This document shows, piece after piece, positions 1 through 5,475 of a DNA stretch of 13,165 bases. The stretch lies in the NCBI GenBank assembly GCA_946482165.1, contig CAMLQS010000117.1:1-13165 (forward strand), given 5' to 3'. Each line of letters opens with the position of its first letter. Position 1 is the first letter of the stretch. The notes below the pieces were generated by a model. The model was not told the DNA's origin. It did not search any database and was given only the letters and a program-made list of their open reading frames with translations. The position numbers and the translations under genes were made by a program. The DNA is from an uncultured Verrucomicrobiota bacterium. Lineage in GTDB: Bacteria > Verrucomicrobiota > Verrucomicrobiae > Opitutales > Opitutaceae.

Positions 1-1846
1 CGGCCGCGGCCTTCGCCGCAGGCTTCCGGCTTCCGGACCGCGCCGCTTTTTTCACCGGAGCACCCGCGGCACCTTCGGCGCCTTCGCCCTCGCCGGCGGG
101 CGGCGTGGCTTCCGTCGAGCCCGGGTCCTCGGCGACCTTCTCCTCCGCCGCAGGCGTCGTCTCGGCCGCGGGCGCGGCTTCGGGCGACGGCGCGCCCTCC
201 GGCTCGGACGCCGGAGCAACCGCGCCTTCGGCCGGCGCCACGGGCGCGGTCTCGGCCGGCGCCGCAACGCTCTCCACGGCGCCCGCCGGAACGGCCTCGG
301 GCAAGGGAGCCGCGGACGCGGCCGGCGCCGGCAAAGGCGGCATTTCCCGCGGCACGGCGCGAAACACGCCCGGCTCCGCCGCCGGTGCGGCGGGGGCGTC
401 CGACATCGCGGCCTCCGATGCGTCCCCGGCGGCCGCGTCGGGGGCGGCCGACCCGGCGGGCGCATTGGCTCCGGGAGCGCGATCGCGCTGGTTCGCGTCG
501 CGGCCGTTGATCCAGAGACCGCCGCCGTTGTCCTTGTTTACCCAATACACATGGTTGCCGACCAGCACTTGCGCGGCCTTCTCGTCCCGCGTGGCCGGAG
601 GAACAAGACCAAGCGCGGCGAGCCCGGAGCGCAGGGCGGATTCCTCGACCTTGAAGAATTTAGCAAGATAGGCGCTCGACCCCGAGTAGCCGGGACCGCG
701 GCGATTGCGGCGCATCTGCGGACGAATCGCATCGAGAAGCGCGACGCCCTCCGGCAGCGCGCCGGGCGCGGGCGCCGCCGCGGGCGCGGAGGGGGCCGCG
801 GTCGCCGGGGCGCCCTCCGCGGAGGCGCGGGGTTCGTCGGCCGGCTCCGCCGCGACGGGCGCCGACTCGGCGCCTTCGTTTGCGGCGGCGTTTGCCGCGG
901 CGGCGGCGCGCGCGGCCTCGCGGGCGGCCTGGGCCGCGGCCTGCTGTTCACGGCGGGCCTGCTCGGCGGCCTGCCGTTGCGCGTCGCGCTCGGCGCGGCG
1001 CGCGGCCGCTTCGGCTTCGCGGGCGGCCTGTTCCGCGGCGCGCTTCGCACGCTCCGCCTCGAGCGCGGCCTGCTCCTCCGCCAGCGCCACGTAGGCGGGA
1101 TCGGCGGGGTCCAGCGGCTTGCCCTGGGCGATGCGGAATTTCGGGCGCGGCTTCTCGCGCGTATTCAGGAAGAACTGGCCGCGGTTGTTCTTCTCCACCC
1201 AGTAGAGGTCGCCCTCGTATTCGAGGTAAACGGGGGCATCCGTGTCGTTCTCCGGGATGACAAAGCCGCACTCGGCCAATGCGCCGTGGAGATCGGTCTC
1301 GGGCTGGTCCCAGCGCTTCGCGAGATAGTTGAGCGCGACGGATTGGCCGGCCGCGTTCTGATTCTTGCGCATGTGCGGTTTGATCGCGTCGAAAAAGGTC
1401 GGCAGATCGTCCTCGAAGCTGTCGAGGTTCTCCCAGCCTTCCCCTTGGGAGGCCTCCTCGGCGAGCGCCTCGGGGTCGCTGTCGAGCTCGGTGTCCCGCA
1501 GCTGACGCAGGCCCGCGGGGCCGGCCGCCTTTTCGCCCGCGGCGGAGCCGGCGGGCCCGTCGGCCGACGCGGAGGCGTCGCCGGCGTGCTGTTTCTGCAT
1601 CAGCTCGGCGCGAAGCTTGTCGGCCTCGGCCTTGGCGGCGGCGGCGACCGCCGCCTCCAGCGTCCATTCGCGCTGCGTCGGACGGCGCGCGAGCCCGTTG
1701 AAAACGAGCGAGTTGTTCTGATCGGTGCGAAAGTCGATGATCTCCCATTCGTCCTTGCCGAGCTGATTCAAGAAGCTCTCGAGCATGGTGGCGGAGGCGA
1801 AGCCGCCTTTGCCGCTGGTGATCACTTTATATTCCCAAAGGGCCAT
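1..1846 (-). CDS. DUF4177-like protein with two 81-residue repeat domains, Ala/Pro-rich, C-terminus outside window
   Basis: Seen: the frame is open from an ATG at 1846 to the window edge (615 codons, no stop). Residues 1-60 start MALWEYKVITSGKGG and contain NQLGKDEWEII, the WEYKV...LN.lG..GWE pattern of DUF4177. Residues 151-231 and 370-450 are two copies of one 81-residue domain, aligned without gaps at about 28 identities (D-A-I-x-P-x-M-R-x-N at the start, Y-L-A-K in the middle, Y-W-V-x-K-x-N near the end). Between them, about 252-321, is an Ala/Glu/Arg/Gln-rich stretch that should be a long helix or coiled coil, as in TolA. Residues 451-600 are Ala/Pro/Glu-rich and probably disordered, and the last visible residues turn basic (VKKAARSGSRKPAAK), like histone H1. 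No signal peptide, so cytoplasmic. Inferred: the repeat may be a small helical or winged-helix binding domain, and the basic tail may touch nucleic acid. The function is unknown to me. Confidence 0.85.
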   Translation of the reverse strand, partial: MALWEYKVITSGKGGFASATMLESFLNQLGKDEWEIIDFRTDQNNSLVFNGLARRPTQREWTLEAAVAAAAKAEADKLRAELMQKQHAGDASASADGPAGSAAGEKAAGPAGLRQLRDTELDSDPEALAEEASQGEGWENLDSFEDDLPTFFDAIKPHMRKNQNAAGQSVALNYLAKRWDQPETDLHGALAECGFVIPENDTDAPVYLEYEGDLYWVEKNNRGQFFLNTREKPRPKFRIAQGKPLDPADPAYVALAEEQAALEAERAKRAAEQAAREAEAAARRAERDAQRQAAEQARREQQAAAQAAREAARAAAAANAAANEGAESAPVAAEPADEPRASAEGAPATAAPSAPAAAPAPGALPEGVALLDAIRPQMRRNRRGPGYSGSSAYLAKFFKVEESALRSGLAALGLVPPATRDEKAAQVLVGNHVYWVNKDNGGGLWINGRDANQRDRAPGANAPAGSAAPDAAAGDASEAAMSDAPAAPAAEPGVFRAVPREMPPLPAPAASAAPLPEAVPAGAVESVAAPAETAPVAPAEGAVAPASEPEGAPSPEAAPAAETTPAAEEKVAEDPGSTEATPPAGEGEGAEGAAGAPVKKAARSGSRKPAAKAAA

Positions 1847-2000
1847 AAATGCGGGGGTGCGTAGGTTTGCGAAAAGCGCATGAGGGAATCCCAGCTTCGC
1901 GCACGCTTGCCCAGCCCAATTTCGCACGGAAACGCGTGGAAACCCGGAACGCGTCCGAGCTTGCCAGAGCGGCGCCTCCCGTTCTCGGTGCGCGGTGACT
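1847..2000. promoter_or_regulatory. Divergent intergenic region with paired ACGCGT sites
   Basis: This gap separates the minus-strand DUF4177-like gene from the plus-strand copper-type block, so it should hold both promoters. Two similar sites, GGAAACGCGT (1928-1937) and CGGAACGCGT (1945-1954), lie in the same orientation with their ACGCGT palindromes (1932-1937 and 1949-1954) 17 bases apart. Such a pair could bind a repressor or activator, but no known operator consensus was matched. I could not pick convincing -35/-10 boxes. Confidence 0.25.
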
Positions 2001-2393
2001 ATGCGGAAATTGTCCACCGTCGTCGTGCTCTTCGCCTGGCTCCTCGCCAGCGGCGCGCAGTGGGACATGATCCAGAGCTTCGCCTGGGGCCGCATGATCG
2101 CGAACTACAGCCGCACCATGCCGCTCCAAGAGGCGGTGCGACTGACCTTCACTGCGGAGAACGTCTGCGACGTATGCGTCTTCGTCGCCGAGGCCAAGGC
2201 TCGCGCCGACCGCAACGCCGCCGGGCAGGCTCCCGCGGATGCGGCCTCCAAGGCCAAGGCTCCGCTCGCCTGCCCGCCCGAGCACGTTTTGGTTTTCCAG
2301 GTTTTGCCCGCGCCCGACTGGCCGAGGGAAAACTTCCTGCCCGACGCCTGCGCGCGTCCCGCTCCGCCGACCGAGCCGCCGCGCGCGGCTTGA
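2001..2393 (+). CDS. Small membrane-anchored or secreted CxxC protein, copy 1
   Basis: A 130-residue protein of no family I can name with certainty. Seen: residues 7-20 are hydrophobic (VVVLFAWLLASGAQ), a signal peptide or single membrane anchor. Next comes a conserved block, WDMIQSFAWGRMIANYSRTM (21-40), then Cys56-Asp-Val-Cys59, an Ala/Lys/Asp-rich linker, and a Pro-rich C-terminus with two more Cys (LACPPEH and PDACARP). A closely related copy lies at 4908-5306, roughly 100 of 130 residues identical, with the last 33 unchanged. I chose the ATG at 2001 because it aligns with that copy's GTG; a GTG at 1995 would add two residues. Known: small proteins with a hydrophobic N-terminus and a CxxC (for example DUF2946) occur beside OprC/NosA-type copper receptors. 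Inferred: a periplasmic or membrane copper-handling accessory. It is the first gene of the block, 189 bases before the PEP-CTERM gene. Confidence 0.75.
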   Translation: MRKLSTVVVLFAWLLASGAQWDMIQSFAWGRMIANYSRTMPLQEAVRLTFTAENVCDVCVFVAEAKARADRNAAGQAPADAASKAKAPLACPPEHVLVFQVLPAPDWPRENFLPDACARPAPPTEPPRAA

Positions 2394-2582
2394 GCGAAAT
2401 CCAACCCGATACGATCCCGCCCAGTCGCGCACTGGAGCGTGTTTTCGCCGCGCGCCTGCCCGCCCGGCTATCTCCCATCGGCCCGCGTCACCCGCGTCCA
2501 CGACCTGGCCGAACACCCTTTCCGAGACTCCTCCCGATTCAATGAGCCCTCGGCGGACGCGCACACCGATCAGCACAATACC

Positions 2583-3407
2583 ATGCGCACTTATTCCCTT
2601 TCCGCTCTCGCCATCGCCGGCCTCGTCGCCGCCTCGAACGCCCAGGCCCACATCGGCTTCAGCGGCGACCGCAACTTCGACACTCTCGTGGTCGGCGTCG
2701 CCGAAACCGCCGTCAGCCGCACCGTCGGCGGCTCTTTTGGCTGGGCCGACGGCACCGACGCCGACCTCGGCGACAGCCATCGCAACACCTACTTCCGCTT
2801 TGTCGTCGGCGAAGCCTCCAGCGTCTCCATCTCGGTCGCCCGCAACGACAAGGCCGTCGATCCCACCGGCCTGACCGCCGGCGCCCAAACCGGCGCGGCC
2901 GGCGTGCTTCTGCCCGCCTTCTCGCTCTACCGGATCGGCACCGGCGTCATGCCGACCGGCACGCACGACACCTCCGTCGCCTCGCTCGCCCACCTCGCCG
3001 GCCTCGGCGGCGTCGCCAAGGAGGGATCGTTCAACGCCCTCGGCGACTGGAAGATCTACAACGACGCCGGCGACGAGGGAGACTTCCGCTACATCGGCAA
3101 CGCCGCGGACGGCACCTCGGCCAACTACGATTTCGCCAGCGGCATCGACGGCGACGGCCTGGCCGACGGCCTGGTGTCCGGCACCTTCGTCAACCTCGCC
3201 GCCGGGGAATACTTCATCGTCGTGGGCGGAGCCGACTACGGCGCGCAAAACACCGAGACCGCCTCCTACGGCACGACGGGCACCGCCTATCCCACCTACG
3301 GCATCGCCGTGTCGGTGACCGCCATCCCCGAGCCCGCTTCCGCCGCGGCGCTGGCCGGCCTCGGCGCCCTCGCCCTCGTCGCCGCGCGCCGTAGCCGCCA
3401 AGCCTGA
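2583..3407 (+). CDS. Secreted PEP-CTERM protein with predicted N-terminal histidine
   Basis: 274 residues. Seen: a signal peptide (MRTYSLSALAIAGLVAASNAQA, two residues beyond the usual core) with an A-Q-A cleavage site before His23, so the mature protein should begin HIGFSGDRNF. The body is a Gly/Ala/Asp-rich beta domain with further His in DSHRNTYFRF, THDTS and LAHLAG; stretches such as YFRFVVGEASSVSISV and NLAAGEYFIVVGGADYG resemble beta-sandwich domains of the PPC/choice-of-anchor kind. The C-terminus has Pro-Glu-Pro (249-251), a hydrophobic helix and an Arg-rich end (AARRSRQ), a standard PEP-CTERM tail. Known: PEP-CTERM proteins are processed by exosortase and sent to the surface or extracellular matrix. 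Inferred: a surface copper-binding or delivery protein, from the mature His1 and the downstream copper receptor. I chose the ATG at 2583, not the upstream in-frame ATG at 2439, because it begins the signal peptide. The pseudopilin gene follows after 24 bases. Confidence 0.85.
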   Translation: MRTYSLSALAIAGLVAASNAQAHIGFSGDRNFDTLVVGVAETAVSRTVGGSFGWADGTDADLGDSHRNTYFRFVVGEASSVSISVARNDKAVDPTGLTAGAQTGAAGVLLPAFSLYRIGTGVMPTGTHDTSVASLAHLAGLGGVAKEGSFNALGDWKIYNDAGDEGDFRYIGNAADGTSANYDFASGIDGDGLADGLVSGTFVNLAAGEYFIVVGGADYGAQNTETASYGTTGTAYPTYGIAVSVTAIPEPASAAALAGLGALALVAARRSRQA

Positions 3408-3431
3408 CCGACTCGCTCCGCCTTCGCCACC

Positions 3432-4052
3432 ATGCCACGCCGCAACGCTTTCACGCTCGTGGAGCTCCTCGTAGCCGTCGCCCTTATCGGCCTGCTCGGA
3501 GCGCTCGTCTTCGCCGCCGGCGCGGCGGCCCGCAAGCGAATGCAAACCGCCGCCTGCCAGAGCCAGCTCCGGCAGGTCGGCGCCGCCACGCTGCTCCACG
3601 TCGCGGAAAATAAAAACCGGCTTCCCTCCATCAGCCACGCCCGCGACGAAAACGGCGGCTCCCTTTCCTGGACTCGCACGCTCGAGCGCTACCTCGGCGT
3701 CGGTTTTCTCGGCCGCTGCCCGGCGCAGCCCGAACACCCCGCGAAAATCACCTACGGCTGGAACGACCTGCTCGTCACCGCCGACGGGGATGGCATCCCC
3801 TTCGTCTCCGCCAAGACGCCATCCTCCACGCTCATGGCCGCCGAGATCGCCGCGGACCAAACCGCGGAGCATCTCCACTTCGCCGGCGCGGCGCGGGGCG
3901 TCACCCCGGCGTTTTTCAAAACCCTCGTCAACGTCCAGGGCCACGGCGCCGGGGCCAACTACCTCTTCGTCGACGGGCACGTCGCCACCGTCCCCTGGAC
4001 CGAAATTCAGACCCGGCTCGGCAACCGCCCAAGCCCCTTTGTGAACCCATGA
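3432..4052 (+). CDS. Type II secretion pseudopilin-like protein with H-X9-DG motif
   Basis: 206 residues. Seen: a prepilin leader, MPRRNA|FTLVELL, with Glu at +5 (residue 11) and a hydrophobic helix to about residue 30. Residue -1 is Ala rather than the usual Gly, which prepilin peptidases can accept. The globular part carries Cys42 and Cys96. The C-terminus has HGAGANYLFVDGHV (171-184), an exact H-X9-DG, the mark of the DUF1559-like pseudopilins abundant in Planctomycetes and Verrucomicrobia. Known: such proteins are inner-membrane anchored and may join pseudopilus-like assemblies. The last codon runs into the next gene by an ATGA overlap (4049-4052), so the two are probably translated together. 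Inferred: it may expose or move the partner encoded next door. Its specific role is unknown, and no prepilin peptidase or secretion ATPase is in the window. Confidence 0.88.
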   Translation: MPRRNAFTLVELLVAVALIGLLGALVFAAGAAARKRMQTAACQSQLRQVGAATLLHVAENKNRLPSISHARDENGGSLSWTRTLERYLGVGFLGRCPAQPEHPAKITYGWNDLLVTADGDGIPFVSAKTPSSTLMAAEIAADQTAEHLHFAGAARGVTPAFFKTLVNVQGHGAGANYLFVDGHVATVPWTEIQTRLGNRPSPFVNP

Positions 4053-4843
4053 TCGTCCTCTCCCTCATATCCGATCCGACCCCGCGTCGGACCGCTTTTC
4101 TCGCGCCGCTATGGTGCCTGTTCTTCATGCTCGGATCTCCGCTCCGCGCGCACGTCCACGTCGACATCGGGCCCGACGCCGCGCAGCCGTCGCGGCTCGC
4201 GATGTCCGGCGCCACCGGGACGACCGCCGTCTACGTGCCTCCGGGCGAATCCTTCAGCGGCTATCTGCCACGCTTCCCCGGCGGCTACTACGCGAGCGAG
4301 CTCACCTTCAGCGCCGAAGACCCGGACGGCTCGCTCGCCCGCGTGGAGTTGCTGTCGGTCGGCGGCCCGGAAGGCGCCTCGTTCTCGTTCTGGGAAGTCG
4401 ACGCGACCTCCCCCGCCTGGACGCGCGCGAGCGGCTGGACCGCCACCTCGGGCGACCGCCCCGCAATCGTCGTTTACGAGGACGGCAGCGGCTACGGACA
4501 CATCCACGGACGCGCGCTCACCTTTACCCGGCCCGGCACCTACACCGCGGTGTTCCGCGCCATCGACGACTCCTCCGCGCGCGCCCCCAGCCAGCCTTAC
4601 GCCGTCACCATCGAGGTGCTGGCCACGCCGCAGCTCTCGATCCGCGTCGAAAGCGGCGTCGCCAAGCTCTCGTTCACCAGTCGCGCGGACCTGACCTACG
4701 ACCTGCAAGTCTCCACCGATCTGGCCGGCTGGACCACGGTCTCCGCGCACCAATTCGTCGCCGGCACCGGCGCGATCCTCGAGCTCGACGACGCCCTCGC
4801 GGACCGGCCGCGCGTCTTCTACCGCCTCGTGGAATACTACTAA
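4049..4843 (+). CDS. Choice-of-anchor-M/TIGR03769-like secreted surface protein
   Basis: 264 residues. Seen: a signal peptide with an RR n-region and a hydrophobic core (AFLAPLWCLFFMLG) ending SPLRA, so the mature protein should start H35-V-H37-V-D-I-G. Residues 148-172 contain GYGHIHGRALTFTRPGTYTA, which fits the GHxHxxxxFxxPGTYTxxF signature of TIGR03769 repeats in choice-of-anchor-M proteins. Residues 195-264 form a second domain (TYDLQVSTDLAGW ... FYRLVEYY), the TY.L..S.DL..W...FYRL module often found at the C-terminus of verrucomicrobial secreted proteins. No PEP-CTERM tail. Known: TIGR03769 proteins in Actinobacteria sit beside metal ABC transporters. Inferred: the paired His residues (35/37 and 151/153) bind metal, here probably copper because an OprC-type receptor follows. 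The start overlaps the pseudopilin stop by 4 bases; gap of 64 bases to the next gene. Confidence 0.82.
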   Translation: MIVLSLISDPTPRRTAFLAPLWCLFFMLGSPLRAHVHVDIGPDAAQPSRLAMSGATGTTAVYVPPGESFSGYLPRFPGGYYASELTFSAEDPDGSLARVELLSVGGPEGASFSFWEVDATSPAWTRASGWTATSGDRPAIVVYEDGSGYGHIHGRALTFTRPGTYTAVFRAIDDSSARAPSQPYAVTIEVLATPQLSIRVESGVAKLSFTSRADLTYDLQVSTDLAGWTTVSAHQFVAGTGAILELDDALADRPRVFYRLVEYY

Positions 4844-4907
4844 CCGCCTCCGCCGCGGCCGGCCGCCTTGCCCCCGGCCGCCTTCGGCAAAAAGGTGCGT
4901 GGCAACT

Positions 4908-5306
4908 GTGCGCCGTCGTTTCCCCATCGTCGTCCTCCTCGCCTGGCTCCTCGCCAGCGGCGCGCAGTGGGACGTGCTCCAAGGCCTCGCCTGGGGCCGC
5001 ATGATCGCGAATTACAGCCGCACCATGCCGCTCGGCGAGGCCGTGCGACTCACCTTCACGCCCGACAACCTCTGCGGCGTCTGCGCCTTCGTCGCCGAGG
5101 CCAGGACCCGCTCCTCCGCCGATCAAAACGCCGCGGACCAGGCCCCCGCCGAGGCGGCCTCCAAGGCCAAGGCGCCGCTCGCGTCCGCGCCCGAACGCCT
5201 CTTCGTTTTCCAGGTTTTGCCCGCGCCGGACTGGCCGCGGGAAAACTTCCTGCCCGACGCCTGCGCGCGTCCCGCCCCGCCGACCGAGCCGCCGCGCGCG
5301 GCCTGA
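4908..5306 (+). CDS. Small membrane-anchored or secreted CxxC protein, copy 2
   Basis: 132 residues, a close paralogue of the protein at 2001-2393. Seen: the same hydrophobic N-terminus (VVLLAWLLASGAQ), the same WGRMIANYSRTMPL block, and Cys56-Gly-Val-Cys59 at the same residue numbers. The last 33 residues, including the late Cys in PDACARP, are identical. Differences are a two-residue insertion in the linker (TRSSAD) and loss of the third Cys (LASAPER instead of LACPPEH). I chose the GTG at 4908 because it aligns with the ATG of copy 1; an in-frame GTG at 4899 is possible. A weak purine stretch (AAAAAGG) lies upstream. Inferred: an accessory of the copper receptor, whose gene begins 169 bases on. 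Duplication or gene conversion explains the match with copy 1. The gap before it (4844-4907) holds a GC-only palindrome, GCGGCCGGCCGC, of unknown meaning. Confidence 0.75.
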   Translation: MRRRFPIVVLLAWLLASGAQWDVLQGLAWGRMIANYSRTMPLGEAVRLTFTPDNLCGVCAFVAEARTRSSADQNAADQAPAEAASKAKAPLASAPERLFVFQVLPAPDWPRENFLPDACARPAPPTEPPRAA

Positions 5307-5475
5307 CGCGCCGCCCCCGGCGTATCCGCAGTTTACTTACAGGCGCCTCGAGCGCCCGCATCCCGCGCGTCGGGACCGGGCGGCGTCCGCGTCCCGTCGT
5401 TCCCCGTGTCCGGGAGAAAGCGCGTCCTTCGCGCACGGCCCCGGTCCTCCCCCCCCCTCCACCGACATTCTTCCC
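5307..5475 (+). promoter_or_regulatory. Leader region upstream of the copper receptor gene
   Basis: A 169-base non-coding gap. It contains a small perfect hairpin, GGCGC-CTCGA-GCGCC (5342-5356), just after a locally AT-rich patch, GTTTACTTACA (5331-5341). Next comes a GTCGGGAC/GTCCCGTC imperfect inverted repeat (about 5369-5400), then a pyrimidine-rich run ending at the ATG. It may hold a terminator for the small gene, a separate promoter for the receptor, or a metal-responsive site. No known copper operator was recognised. Confidence 0.3.

Noticed and set aside
551..1864. 437-codon plus-strand frame
   Set aside because: Opposite the DUF4177-like gene, whose frame has coherent repeats and domains; the plus-strand peptide is Gly/Arg/Leu-rich shadow.
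1827..3980. Long open frame on the minus strand (717 codons)
   Set aside because: It lies opposite three genes with signal peptides and recognisable motifs, and its peptide is low-complexity Gly/Ala/Val/Glu/Asp, as expected from the complement of GC-rich coding DNA.
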